DNA of 64,000 nucleotides from Ditylenchus dipsaci (Eukaryota > Nematoda > Chromadorea > Rhabditida > Anguinidae). The stretch covers positions 1 to 64,000 of the forward strand of contig SADC01000267.1 in the NCBI GenBank assembly GCA_004194705.1. Reading direction: 5' to 3'. The notes under the pieces are model-generated. The model made no database searches. It was given only the letters and a program-made list of their open reading frames with translations, and was not told the origin of the DNA. The position numbers were made by a program, and so were the translations under genes. The stretch's first letter is position 1, and each line of letters starts with the position of its first letter. Below, piece by piece: positions 21,700-33,990 of this stretch.

Positions 21700-23100
21700 C
21701 TAGTTTTTCTTTGGAATTATTCCATGCGTAGTGGGTTGCGCTGTTTTTTGAGATATTTTCAAAATTCTGCATCTATAAAAACACGTTGGTATTCACTTAT
21801 AAAAACTGCAGAATCTTGTCAAGGGTTGTTAAAGTTTTAAGAAAACCAAGCTTTATCTACAAGGTGTAAATACAGATTCAGTTGATTTCAAACGGCCATA
21901 TGTTTTTCCTGACGTGATCTCGAAATTATATTATCGCCTTCTCTTGAGCCCAAAATTGATGTATAGTGTCAAAAAACGATGTTTTTGTTTCTTGGTTATC
22001 CTGTCATTTGGCGCGGAGTAAATATTTACGGAGAAGTTTTGACCCACTTGTGGCGGAATAAGTCGTTAACCAGCCTTCTATTTTTAATCCAGTCTTAGAT
22101 CAATCAGTATTATTGTCACGACAGTGTCGCGTCGCTCTTGTTAGGAATCATGTCCAAGTTGGATCCAATTCAAGGCTTTTCAACACTTTTCGAACAAAGA
22201 ATTGGAAACCAAACCAAAATTTATTGTGCCAGTCACCAGGCATGGCGGTAGCCACTGGCTTGCTACGGAGCGCAAATAAAAATATCAGTACGGACGAGGC
22301 TTGCGTTTTCACAGTTAAGTCCTGATAACCGCCACCCTGGGGACACCGTTGGCATGCTCATAATGGTATTTGGTGGCAGCTTATTGATAGTGTCCTTTTA
22401 TCAGGCTTCTATCAGTACAGTCAACTCATCTTTATTCAAACAAAACGTAACATTCAATGATCGGTTAAGCAACCGCGAAAAAATTTGGTTAGTGACTTTA
22501 TTTCTTCTTTCGATCCTCATAAAAGAGTTATTAATGGCATCAGCGTGCTTCAGCCTGACGCAAATTCAAAAATAATTCAGAAAATTTGGCGGGAATTTGA
22601 AAAGAGTTGCAAAATATGCAAGATGCCGGTTTACTGGGAATACTGTTATTGGACAGGATCAGACTGAGGATGGCGATATATTGTGTATCGGCGTATTTAG
22701 GGTGAATTTTCCGTTGTTATTTTTTTGCTGGCAAACCTAATTTTGTCTGGGCTGGCGGTTTACTGGCGATGGCAGTTTATTGGGGCTCGACTGTAATACT
22801 ATATTTTTTTGAATAGAGCCTGCAAATCTCTACCGAATTCGAGCTGCCTCACTTGATTGCCTCTATTTCGCCACATTTCCGAGGGTGTGTTTGAAAGTGG
22901 ATTAAATGCTAATTATTTTCTCCTTCACTCCTCCAACCCACTCCTTTAAAAAGAATCTCTCTTCATATGCATTTGTTTGTTTTTCCTTTCCACAAAAGTG
23001 GGTGGGGCACCTTTTTGATGATGTGGCTTAATTTTCCTAAATTATCACCAACTTTTCCAGACACCCACAATGCAGTCCTGCTAGTTTCCACTGATCTTGC
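21700..23100. other. Intergenic with one degenerate MITE
   Basis: Between about 22050 and 22800 there are scattered words of a pogo-like MITE: AGTCGTTAACCAGCC, GATAACCGCCACCCTGG, CTGGCGGTTTACTGG and an end GGGGCTCGACTGTA. These resemble the CCGCCACC family at 34411-34597. No gene was recognised. The last few hundred bases precede GMPPB. Confidence 0.45.
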
Positions 23101-23177
23101 GTTGTACATACTCCAGCCAGATTTCCTGCGTCTGATCTATTCTAGCTCCTATCCAACAATTGCCACCGTCTAAAAAG

Positions 23178-26100
23178 ATGAAAGCCCTGATTCTGGCTGG
23201 TGGTTTTGGCACCCGTCTTCGCCCACTCACACTTACTCAAGCCAAACCTTTAGTGGAATTTGCGAATAAACCGATGGTTATGCACCAGATGGAGGCTCTA
23301 GCTGCTGTTGGAGTCGGTGCGCATTTTTTATTTAAAGTATCTTAAACTTTTATAAGTAAATTGTTTGGTTTAGACACTGTAATTCTGGCTGTGAATGAAA
23401 AATTGGAGGAGGTTTTAAAAAGGATATGAAACAGCATGAAGTCAGAATTGGAATTAAGGTAAATTTTGTATTGGGTATAAACATAAGTGGCGCTATCGGA
23501 GAATCTGTTTCCCTTTTTGCCTTGGTTCCCCTGTTGATTTTCGGTGAAAAAAAATAGGTCTCCCTTGTTGTTTTTTTATCTTATTTTGTTTTTTATCTTA
23601 CTTTATTTCACCATGATAACATTGAAAAAACAACAGGGGGACCAAGGCAAATATGGAAAAAATCAACAGGGGGACCAAGGCAAAAAAGGGAAACAGATTC
23701 TCCGATAGTGCCCCCGTGTGGTAATTTATCAAAAAGGGCAATACGTGGTAATCCGGGCGCGTAATCGTTTTCCCGATTCACACTTTCCCAATGAATTAAC
23801 TTTCCAATGAAACATTTTCCCAATGCATCTTTTTCCCAATGAAGTACTTTGCTAATGAACTTAGTTTATATCTGAAATTGAGAAATTTTATTTTTGAATA
23901 TATTTTTATAGAAGGCAATAGAAAACTTGACTAAAAACTTGAATAACTTGAATAAAATAAAAAGTGAAATAAATATTTAGGTTCTTTAATGGCAAGGACA
24001 ACGGCATTGAGATATTCTTTTGCAGTCATTCGACGAGCAGCAATTCTGGTGAATTTTTGAACCTGCAACTTGATTCATGCATCGCGATCAATGTCAGCCT
24101 GATGCCGAGCTCTTCGTCCTCTATTCCCGAGCCAATCGTTGCAGTCATTGTTAAAATCAGAAGCATAGCCAGTCTCAACTTCAACATGAAGTCCCAAAGC
24201 GGAGGATGAGTCACGTTCCAAGGAGGTGCTTCAGTTTTCTATTGTTTGACTCATTGAAGTTGTTAGAGCGCTGTCGATCTTGGAGGACCCGCTCGTAGAC
24301 ATTCCACAAATGATGAGAAAACTGTGGCTGATTATTGTGGTCCCCGACATAGATGGTGTAGAACCAATGCACCAGAGGTTGAAGCTCAGGCAACGTTATG
24401 ATAGTCAGCACAATGTCTACAAAGTCGAGCACTTAAGCAACTGGCACATGTGCTAGGACTAATAACAATCCAGACTGGTGGTAGATGACCACATTGCTTT
24501 TGTAGAGTTTGAAGAGTTTCAGGATTTTGAGACGCTTGATGTTATTCTGGCTCAAATGAAATCAACAAAAATCGGCTATCAGTGGCCCAAAAGTAGCCAG
24601 AATAGATTTGTAGGGATTGATTTCCAAATCACATGAGAAGGAATGGGGTTTGAGATCTGAGTATTGCTGTTTGATCATAGCCCACATCTTATCAAACGTA
24701 GCTCTCTTCTTATTGAGCAGAAGCGCGTGAGCTATCGGAAAATGAAAGACGTCGCACCGATCGGCGAGCACTACATATACCTCAAAAACAAATAAATTAA
24801 CTAATAGAAGACGACATTTATTTTACAAATTACGAACCTGTGTAAATGAAGGTGTGCACATATCAAAGGTACCATCGCCTTCCACATGAACAACAATAAT
24901 TGTTCCGAATAACAAAAAACGAATTAGTTAAGAGCGATTAGGTAGCGCAATGAGGTACTTATTCTCACTGATAAACTGAGTTCATTGGCAAAAGTAGTTC
25001 ATTGGAAAAAGATGCATTGGGAAAATGTTTCATTGAAAAAGTTAATTCATTGGGAAAGTGTGAATTGGGAAAACGTTTACGTGCCGTAATTCGAATGTTT
25101 TTTGTCTCGAACGTAATTTAAATACAACAGTCAATTTTAGCGTTCATGACGAGTGTTATAAGAAAATCGGGTACGCTGATCACGAATCTGGTGTCAAATT
25201 TCTGGAATTGCTGTTTCTGATTTAAAAATGAATTTAATTTTCATGGTAGAAAATGACCAGAGGAGAAGATTTTTGTTGGAAGACCATGGCGAAAAAACTG
25301 CAAAAAACTTTTTTCCCGATTTTTCTATTCTGATATTTTGAAACATAAATTTATAAAAAAATATTATTAGACATAAAGATCAAATTCTAAAAATTTTGCC
25401 GAAAAAGGTTATACGAGCGTTCCTATAACTTGTGCTAATACCAGGGCTCCCAGATGTCCTTATTTATAAGATTTGTCCTTATTTTGAAACTCCAAATCTT
25501 ATTTTTGTTTGAGACTTTTAGTCACAACCTTATTTTTCGCAGCGAAAGAGCGATAAGCACTGGATAAATAGCAAATTTGGAGAAAATACCTAAAAATGTC
25601 CTTATTTTGAGCAAATATCTTAATTTTTGAAGAAAAAAATCTGGGAGCTCTGGTTAATACCCAATTATTTTCATTGTTAATTTATTGATCGATTGGTGAT
25701 TTTATAGATATTGTTTTCCTCGGAGACGGAACCGCTGGGCACTGCTGGTAAGTAAAATATTATTCTTGAGCATTATAATAGTCTTCTATTATTTTTTACT
25801 CTGCATGTAGCTTACATTCGAAATGATAATTTTCATTTGTCACCTAGATTTTGACTACATTTTTATGTTCCCTTCCTTACTATACGAATTTACCTATTGA
25901 TTTAGCCAAGTTATTAATCTTTTTCCAACCAACAGTTCAATTTTTTATAGTAAAGAAGTCAAAAATTACCGAAAATTGGGATTTTCAAATGCTTTTATTA
26001 AGTTAGAAAAAAAGTCAGATGAAAATATTTGTTTTGACATCTTGTAGAACGTCGAAAAGCAGGTTGAAAGTGGTGTTAACGAAGTCTTCTCATTTGACTA

Positions 26101-29100
26101 AATTTCCCTGAGAGACGCTTTAAAAGTAACATTTTTGATATAATACGTTAATAAGCCGGACACGTAAAATAAATATTCTAGATTTTCGCCCATTCAGGTG
26201 TGAAGTAAAAGACCAATAAATTTTTAAGAAAAAGAAAGATGTAAAGATTGTAAAATACAACGTAGACAAGCTTGAATCAATTTGCTTGATGAACGCTTAA
26301 ACAAACGATTTTCGCTTTTTGCTTAAAATTTTTGGGCTTTTTTAAAAATTTTTAAATAGGGGTTTTTGGGACCGGCCTGGGCCGTTCCCGGCTGGGCCTT
26401 TTTGTCGAAAATTTGAAGAAAAATTGAAAAGCCGAAGGTGCCGGAAGAGGGGTTCAACTCATTACTTCAAAGAAAATAGCCTTCTTGTTATAAAAAATGG
26501 TGACGGAAGCTTACCCACAGCGCCATGCGAATACGTCTAAAAATCCAAAACGCACGTTTTTGGGTGTTTTGAAAGGCCGTGCACACTGTACACGTATAAA
26601 ATGAGTTATTGATGAAAAATAACAGAGGATTTTTAAAATCGTGGATGCAAATGAGTGTGCGGTTCTAGTTTGTGAATCTGTTCGATTTTTATTACATTTT
26701 TAAAACCATGCAGTTGAAACTCCATACAACGTAACTTTACATACACATAACCCCTTATAACGTAATCATAAAATCTCTGTATTTGGGAGGGTACCCCCCC
26801 CCCTCTTTTATGGCTTTGCATAAAATAAAGGCTATATAATTGAAACTCTATACGACGTAGACTGTATATAACCTAACTTTCTGGCCGGACCCTTGAATTA
26901 CGTTGTATAGCGTTTTGACTGCACCCACTTTATAAATAAATTATTCTATAAAAAATATTGGCCAATCATTGGCAGCCACATTTAGTCTCTTAATCCAAAT
27001 AAAATTCAGGTCCCTTTCATTAGCAAGAAAGCATCTGGAAGGTGACGAACCATTTTTCGTTCTCAATTCTGATGTGATCTGCGATTTTCCATTCTCTGAC
27101 ATGATGGCCTACCACAAACTGCATGGCAAACAGGGCACAATTGCTGTGACCAAAGTGGAGGAACCTAGGTACTAATAACCACTTACTTATGTCCATCCCA
27201 TTGCCCTAAATTCAGCAAGTATGGTGTAGTGGTATACGATGAAGAACAGGGCTTAATCCACGAGTTTGTGGAGAAGCCACAAGAGTATGTGGGCAACAAG
27301 ATCAATGCGGGAATGTACATCCTCAACCCTCTGTTCTCAACCTTATTCCACAAGGTCCCTGCTCCATTGAGAAAGAGGTGTTCCCGGCAATGGTCGAGTC
27401 TAAAAACTTGTATGCTTTCGCCTTCCCTGGCTTTTGGATGGATGTGGGTCAACCGAAGGATTATCTCAAAGGTGGCAAATTCAGTATTATTTTATAGACA
27501 AATCTCGATTTTACGGCATCTCGGCAGCGTCGTAAATTAAGGGTACCGTGAACTCTGGGCTTGATTGTATTTTAACGCAGGGCTGTGCATTTAACCAATT
27601 GTGGTCTTTTTCAAAAAAACGTAACGAGGAAATTCGCGGTAGACCCCGTGGTCATGCGGTATTCTAGTAGATTTCGCATTTAGTAATATTTCGTAAATCG
27701 TGTTTAAACTAGGGATGGTTGCGGCTAGCCGCATCAATTTTAAGGAAATAGCCGCAAGCCGCAGCCGCAATTTGTCCTTAGCTGCACTTTTAAGGCTTAA
27801 GAAATAACGATCATTTAAGTTAACCCTTATAAAAGTTAACCACTCATTAACAGTCCAGCAATGCTTTGGTTGGTCTACAAAACAACTTCTGCTGTTCAAC
27901 CCTCCCATTAATTTAGGCACTATTGAGACACTTATTCGGTTTGTACATCCACTACAAAAATACCTTTAAATAGGCTCAAACATGAGTTAAGTCGCATCGA
28001 GACAATTTTTTTAGACATCTTTTATATGATTACATTATTTCTCAGACATAATAAGTTGCTACTTGATACCAGAAATGAAAAAAATCGTCCTTTTTATCGA
28101 ATAGCTTTTTACAGCCACATACTTTAGTATTTTATGAGTGGGTGTCCAAATCGAATAAGTGGCCTATTGGAGATGTATTGAAGCGGTAACTGTATTGGGA
28201 GAATTGACTGCAGCACAGTGTGCAAATAGCGGGTAACAATTAATTGGTTTCTCATCGACAGGTCAAATAATATTAATTGACCTATCAATGGACTGGTTAA
28301 TTGACCATTGCTCAACCCAGTTTGAGGTTTTTTTGTGTAGGATGAATAGCCGCATAGTCGCGTCGCTAGCCGCACTTGATTTTTGAACATAGCCACAGCC
28401 GCACTTGGGTTTGTGTAAAAAGCCGCAGCCGCACAGCCGCAAATACCGTAACCATCATCCTTAGTTTAAACATCTCTTAAGTAACTTTAAAGGGAAATTA
28501 AAACGCTAAAAACGATAAAAATTGGACAAAGCTTTTTTCTGGTGCAAAAAGACTTTTTTTGGCGCAAAAGTCTTTTTTCTGCTGCAAATCGGCTTTTTTG
28601 TGCAAAAAATCGTTTTGCAGCAAAATTTGCAGAAAAAAATATAATTAAAAGTCTTCTTGCGCCAGAAAAAACCTTTGTCCATAAAAATTAGGGATCGTAT
28701 TTGTCCTTTTTTTAAGATTTGTCCTTCTTTTTAGGGACAATATTTTTTCATAAATTTGCTTTTGCCCCAGAAATACTTTTTTCTGTCCCAAATATATTAT
28801 AGCAAAATTTGAGACAGAAAAAAGTATTTTTAGAGCAAAAAAAGTAAATTTGTGACAAAAGCAAATTCGGGCAGAAAAAAGTAAATTTGGGACGGGAAAA
28901 GTATTGCCTTCTTTGGGACCCCAAATCTTTTTTTTAATCTAGTCGAAATATGTTTTTTGCTTAAAAATGGCAATAAGCACTGCAAAAGATGGCTCTTTTG
29001 CTAAAAAAAATGTTCAAAATGATTTTTAAATTTTGAAATACGAGCCCTGATATAAGCTTTGTTTTATAACACTTTTCTAACTCAAAACAAAAATTTTCAA

Positions 29101-31767
29101 CCAAAATTTTGACTTACCTTGGTCCCCTAAAGGAAGTCCGATTTTAGTGATACAGTCAAAGGCCGGAGTACCTTATATCGCCCCTCGCAAAACGCCCCAA
29201 AATCATGTTTTTTTGTGTTTTAACCACTGAAACATGCTCAAAACGTGTTTTTAGGTGGCGGAAAGCCATTTCCTGGGAAAAAAAATTTTCATCAAAAATC
29301 GACCAAACCATGATTTCAATTTTTTACCATGTTTTTCAACATGGGACTTGGCAAAAAGATCCTCTAAATGCATTTTATGATCAAGAATCTTACTCGAAAT
29401 TATATCTAAGGTATGTGGGTGTGCGCATCTCAACCCCAAGCCTCTAAGCCCCTGCGCCCCCTTCGGGGCACACGGCACACCCACATACCTTAGACACAAA
29501 TCACTCGAAAGTGACTCTGGATGCATGAAAAAGCATGCATACCAGAGTTTATTTATGCGGTAGGCCCCAGTATCCAAAACTATGTTTAAATCGAGCTTAA
29601 ATGGTTTTGGTCGATTTTTGATGAAAAATTTTTTTCCCAGGAAATGGCTTTCCGCCACCTAAAAACATGTTTTAAGCATGTTTCAGTGGTTAAAGCACAC
29701 AAAAACATGATTTTGGGGCGTTTTGCGAGGGGCGATATAAGGTAATTTAGCCCAGTCAAACCTCGATAGGACTGTTGTATCGGGGTCAGTATATCGATGG
29801 CATACTGTAAGTCATTTTCTTTAATCGCTGGCCATACAGGCATCGAAAAAAGGTTTGTTATATGAAGTTTTGACTGTAATTTTTTTATATGAGACAAAGT
29901 TTTGATTAGAAGATTTTTGGATTTGGACATGACTTACAAAAAATTATTAAATGCGCACTTACGGCAACGACCCCAACGATTTCAGCACCGGCTCACGGCA
30001 CTGACCCTAAAAGAGGAGCACTGATCCTAAAAAAGGAGCCTTAATGAGCTGTTTTCGGCACGGCATCTGTTGCAAGTGCCAGTGCTGCACCGGTGCCCGT
30101 GACAAAACTGAACTAAAGTGCTATAGGGTCAAAAAATTTCTTGCAGTAAATTATTATTTTTGCAGGCAGCCGACTTTATCTAGCTCATCACAGCAAGCTG
30201 GGGGATTTATCGGATGTGAAGTTATCCTCTGGTCAAAACATCATTCCCCTGTGCTAATCGACAAATCCGCTCATATTGGAAATGGAGTGGTATAATTGTT
30301 TTTGAAATGAATCAAAAAATATAAAATAGTCTAGATTTTTAGACCATTGGACCCAATGTTGTGATCGGTGGCAATGTTTGTATAGAAGATGGTGTTCGAG
30401 TTCAAAATTCGACTATTCTCTCAGACACAATTATCCGCAATCATTCTTTCATCAATTCAAGCATCATCGGTAAGGTTTTTTTCAAAAGCCAAGTATAATC
30501 TATTTATTATATGCGTCATTTTTTAGGACGAAAATGCTCTATTGGTTAGATTTTTTGGCCGTTTGAAAATTAAATAATAAGTTGGCTGGTTTTAAACAGG
30601 TACGGCCAGTTATCCATGGCTTTTCGATACTGTTTTTTTGAAATAAAAGTACAAGGTCCGGCGAATTGGCTGCAGGATTTGTTTTGACCATAACTTTTTG
30701 AATTTTTATATTGTTTCAGCGAGATTTTTTTCACTCGAACGAAAAAGTTAAAAGCAATTTTTTGAAACCAAACTTGTATTTTTATGTTTAAACTTCTCAT
30801 TTCGATTGCTGTGCAAACCTTTGATTAATTTTTTTGATTTTCAAAAAATGGAAGATTATTCGAATGAGCGAAAAGCTTGCACAGTTATCTGATATGAGAT
30901 GCAAGGCTCTTTATCGAGAAAGCTTTCGCAAATTTGCCTTGGTACATGGTCTCGGCCAGTTTACAAAGAGCCATGCATCTCATACCAGATCACTGTCCAG
31001 GCTTTCCGCTCATTCAAATAAATAATCTTCCATCCCTGAAAATAAAAAAATGAAGCAAAAGTTTGAACAGCGATCGAAAATGAGAAATTTAAACAATTCC
31101 GTTCATAAAATAACAAATTGTGTCAAACAAACAAATTGCTTTTTATTTCTCTTTCGAATAAAAAATGAAAATTCAAAAAGTTATGGCCGAAACAAATCCT
31201 GCGGCCAATTCGCCGCACCCTGTACTTTTTATGTAATTTTTAGTCTACTGCCCTTCCTTCCCTCCTCTAGTAGCTGAAATCGCCTTACAAGCCAGAATAG
31301 CAAAACAAACTTTAAAAAGAGGCTTGGTTGCCAAGATGTGGCTCAAAATTGAAGCGCAAAGATTTCAAATGACGAGCATCCAACCTTAGACCATATCTCG
31401 AAACCAAAAATTTTTTAAAATTTTGGTTTGCGATTTTGTATTTCTGAGGCGATTTCAAGTAGTAGGGCAGCAGACAAAATTCACATAAAAGAGTACTTTT
31501 ATTGAAAGGTATCAAAATTAAAAAAAACTGTGGCTAATGGCCCTTCCTAGATTTCAAATGATCATGTGTAGTGAATTCAAAAACCCTTTCCTACTTTTGA
31601 AATTCCCGATTTTTATGTAATTTGCAGGACGTTGGGTGCGGATCGAGAATGAGTGTGTGATCGGTGAAGATGTGGTAGTAAAGGATGAGTTATATCTGAA
31701 CGGAGCTCAAGTTCTACCTCACAAATCCATTGCTAGTAGTGTGCCTGAGCCTGTCATCATCATGTAA
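23178..31767 (+). CDS. GMPPB: Mannose-1-phosphate guanylyltransferase beta (GDP-mannose pyrophosphorylase)
   Basis: Exons: 23178-23316, 23374-23458, 25708-25747, 27010-27168, 27216-27471, 30166-30288, 30343-30469, 30527-30544 (18 nt), 31628-31767. The enzyme makes GDP-mannose from GTP and mannose-1-phosphate in the cytosol. The start [20 protein letters not shown] has the nucleotidyltransferase signature GGxGTRLxPLT. Then come [21 protein letters not shown] (metal-binding Asp region), [47 protein letters not shown] and left-handed beta-helix hexapeptides ([40 protein letters not shown]), ending SVPEPVIIM, the classic C-terminus. Single missing bases: A-run 23417-23421, C-run near 27012, near 27362, and C-run near 30244. 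Large introns hold a MULE and hairpins. An acceptor lies about 32 nt before the ATG. Confidence 0.97.
23486..23722. repeat. Hairpin MITE in GMPPB intron
   Basis: GGCGCTATCGGAGAATCTG then TTTCCCTTTTTGCCTTGGT at left is mirrored by ACCAAGGCAAAAAAGGGAAA then CAGATTCTCCGATAGTGCC at right. The arms also hold CCCTGTTGATTTT and its complement. It stops about 30 bp before the MULE at 23755. Confidence 0.8.
23755..25084. mobile_element. MULE, TTTCCCAATG family
   Basis: The TIRs are made of TTTCCCAATG-like repeats (23770-23860 and 24975-25075). The tips are GCGCGTAATCGTTTTCCC and GGGAAAACGTTTACGTGCC. The flanks GTAATCCG and GTAATTCG are a plausible degenerate duplication. The TIR unit is a variant of the TTCGCCAATG unit of the 10918-14515 element, so the families are related. 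The interior codes leftward for a transposase. Confidence 0.78.
24026..24890 (-). CDS. MULE transposase, partial
   Basis: From upstream to downstream on the minus strand: [16 protein letters not shown] (first catalytic Asp in DGTF) at about 24840-24885; after a short intron, [20 protein letters not shown] and SFSCDLEI (second acidic residue) at about 24610-24775; then [20 protein letters not shown] and [11 protein letters not shown] at about 24215-24300. These are characteristic MULE motifs. Parts between them are out of frame or weak, and no full-length reading frame is evident, so it may be a decayed copy or one affected by missing bases. Confidence 0.7.
26696..26925. mobile_element. Pogo-like MITE, ACGTTGTATAG type
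   Basis: The left side has GTTGAAACTCCATACAACG and the right side ends TTGTATAGCGTTTTGACTGCA. The words TACAACGTAA and CGACGTA recur, and GGCCGGACCC marks the shared GGACC core. A direct or nested duplication may be involved, because GAAACTC-ATACGACGTA recurs at about 26842. Confidence 0.55.
28530..28935. repeat. Low-complexity foldback, GCAAAAAAGTCTTTT words
   Basis: Repeated words such as GCAAAAAGACTTTTTTTG, CAGAAAAAAGTA and their complements alternate from about 28530 to 28930. They resemble the TIR unit of the MULE at 35358-36481 and are probably old relatives. They lie in the largest GMPPB intron. Confidence 0.5.
29100..29752. repeat. Hairpin element B with donor-like modules
   Basis: Arms: CGCCCCTCGCAAAACGCCCC at 29180 and its mirror near 29725; GTGGCGGAAAGCCATTTCC at 29255 and its mirror near 29645. 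The centre (29395-29600) has TCTAAGGTATGTGGGTGTG, a GC-rich stem with a CCCCTTCGGGG loop, then the inverted module ending in AGACACAAATCACTCG. It lies in a GMPPB intron and is directly followed by a pogo-like MITE. Confidence 0.78.
29754..29878. mobile_element. Pogo-like MITE, short
   Basis: The ends are CAGTCAAACCTCGATAGG and ATATGAAGTTTTGACTGTA. The core TATCGGGGTCAGTATATCGATGG takes the place of the GGGACCGG core seen in related copies. It lies in a GMPPB intron. Confidence 0.7.
29955..30095. repeat. GGCACCGG-type degenerate tandem repeat
   Basis: Repeats of a unit like CGACCCCAACGATTTCAGCAC and CGGCTCACGGCACTGACCC. A second array of the same words is at 63590-63725. Confidence 0.5.
30640..31235. 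mobile_element. Hairpin element with GCACCCTGTA end
   Basis: GGCGAATTGGCTGCAGGATT then TGTTTTGACCATAAC at left is mirrored by GTTATGGCCGAAACAAATCC then TGCGGCCAATTCGCC at right, ending GCACCCTGTA as at 16440. Inner arms (ATTATTCGAATGAGCGAAAAG and its mirror near 31005) close on a centre around 30940. It lies in the last GMPPB intron. Confidence 0.75.
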
Positions 31768-31769
31768 TC

Positions 31770-33985
31770 ACTCATGATGCAGTACACCCAATCAAGCCAA
31801 AGAATATGAATTCTCCGTCAAAGGGATATTTTTGTAAAATAATTTGTTGATCTGTATTCTGCTTGTTAGACTCTACTGTCTATACGATATTGAAAATTTC
31901 CTTCTTAATATTACCATATAGCCTCTATTTAATTCTTTTCCTAATAGTAAAAAATGTAAATACCGCAAACGCTCTAATAGACGGGCACGTCAAAATTCGA
32001 AAAAACGTCTTTGTGGCGGTGTGTTTTTGAACCACATTTGAGACTTATCTCAAGCAAGTTACTATCCATCTCACTGGCTCAAAATGTGGGTCAAAAAGAC
32101 ATTGCTAGAAATACCTTTTCTGAATTTTGAAGCTTACGAAGCTTACAAATTTTTTTGAAAGCTTACAAAAAAGACCAAGCAAAATAGAAAGCAGCAAAAC
32201 TGCCAAATGTTTTCCTAATATCATCATGCAATCATGAGTCGGAGGTTTATATCGAAGGGGTTGGAACGTCAGGAAGATAATAGAAAAACTAGAAGACCTA
32301 TAAATACTGTAGACTAGGACTGCGTCGGATATCTGGCATTTTTTAAAATCCAATATGTGGTATCTGAGAACCGAAAAAACGGCCAAATTTTAGAATTTTA
32401 AAGTTATTTAGGCTACATTTCCGTCACTTTTGGTTAGAAAGTTTACTAGAGGTTATACAGTATATAGATTTCGCTAATTTATTGTCTTGGGATTTTATTT
32501 TTCTTTCTGGGCTCAATTCACCGTCTTTTGTGCAACTGTGTGTAATAATAGTAGTATGTGCAAAAGTGCCAATGGCAGATATATTCTCTCTCTTTGTCCT
32601 TCTAAACGTTCCATGGCCGACCTCTTCTTAAACCACCATTCTACTACTAATTATGTTGGACTACTTGCCTATTATCCCTTACTACATACCCTTAAAGCAA
32701 TGTGATTCAAATTTTTGTTGTCTTTTTGCCTTATTGTCTGTACTATCCGAAAAAATTCCGGAAAAGCCTTTTAGCCATATAAACAGTTAATGATAAAACA
32801 GTAATCTCTAATCGTCGCCCCTTTTATTCAAAATTGTGTTTTTGGCATTATGTTTTTGACTCGGTTTTTGAAGACGTCTCTCAACACTTTAAGGCTTTTT
32901 GTACCAATGCGAGCGTTTTGTTCAGAATTTCACGCTGAACAAGATACAGTCAACTTCTCTATAAGCTACACCTCGGGACCGATCTTAAATGTAGCTTATA
33001 GAGAAGTGTAGCTCATATAGGGGGTAATTAAACGGAACATACCCCATTTGGGACTGGACTCAGGTGTAGCTTATAAGGAACTGTAGCTTATATGGAGTGT
33101 AGCTTATAAAAAGCTTGACTGTAGGAGAAAAAAATTCTCTAAAAAATTGCTCTTAGCACTGAATTTCCAGGAGTCGATTGTATGAAATTGGACTGTTTCG
33201 ATTTGTATTAGTTATTTGATTGTATTTTTTATACGAAGTTTTATACTCGACTGAGAGCAGTTTTCAAAAACTAGGTCAAAAACACAATGCCACAAATACG
33301 ATTTTGAACAAGGAAGACGGATAATTATAGGTTTTACGCAGTGTTAGGATCTCAAAGTTTTGAAAATAAGGACATCTTAGAGTATTTTAGCAAAAAAATG
33401 CTGTTTTATCCAGTGCTTATTGCTGGCGCTAAAAAATAAGATTTTTGCAGTTTTTCAGTTCCAAAATAAGGGCAAATCTTATAAATTATGACAGATGACG
33501 ACCCTGGTTTTCAGATAATGTAATCGTAAATAGTGTAGCTGTCTGATAAGGGCTTTTAAGAATAATTTCCATCTAATAGAAGGTGTCCCAAAAGTATTGG
33601 GTATTTTTTTAAATTCCATTTGAATTAGCGTATTTTCCGATTCACGAACTACTGATTTTTCTCTCTCTTTTTTTCTTACAGAAGAATCTCTACTTGGACA
33701 CAAGCAATCGACATAAATAATTTAAGCCCTCGACAACATTTTCTAAAAATACCTAATAATTTTGAGACACCCTCTATTCACTACCAACTCTAATTTATTC
33801 ACACTTTTGGTAGGTTGTTATTACTATTATTGTTCAAAAATGGTCATTCACTTATGCATAAAATAAATGGTTGGATTATTTCAATAAATGAGTACTTGTT
33901 GAGCTACCTTGTCAAACACAATTTTTGTATTTTTTGAAACAAAATTTAAAAACAAATTACATATTATTAAAGTGGAATTCATAGT
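31770..33985. other. Intergenic between GMPPB and VPS8
   Basis: It holds the MITE at 32948-33122 and otherwise no recognisable gene. GTAATATAGTGTAGCT-like and AGGACTGCGTCGG patches may be repeat debris. No AATAAA stands out just after GMPPB. Confidence 0.45.
32948..33122. mobile_element. Pogo-like MITE, TGTAGCTTATA type (second copy)
   Basis: The same family as 4809-4985: end CAGTCAACTTCTCTATAAGC, core CTCGGGACCGATC, internal GGAACATACCCCATTTGGGA, several TGTAGCTTATA words, end AAGCTTGACTG-TA. The two copies match along their whole length with scattered differences. Confidence 0.85.
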
Positions 33986-33990
33986 GGTGC

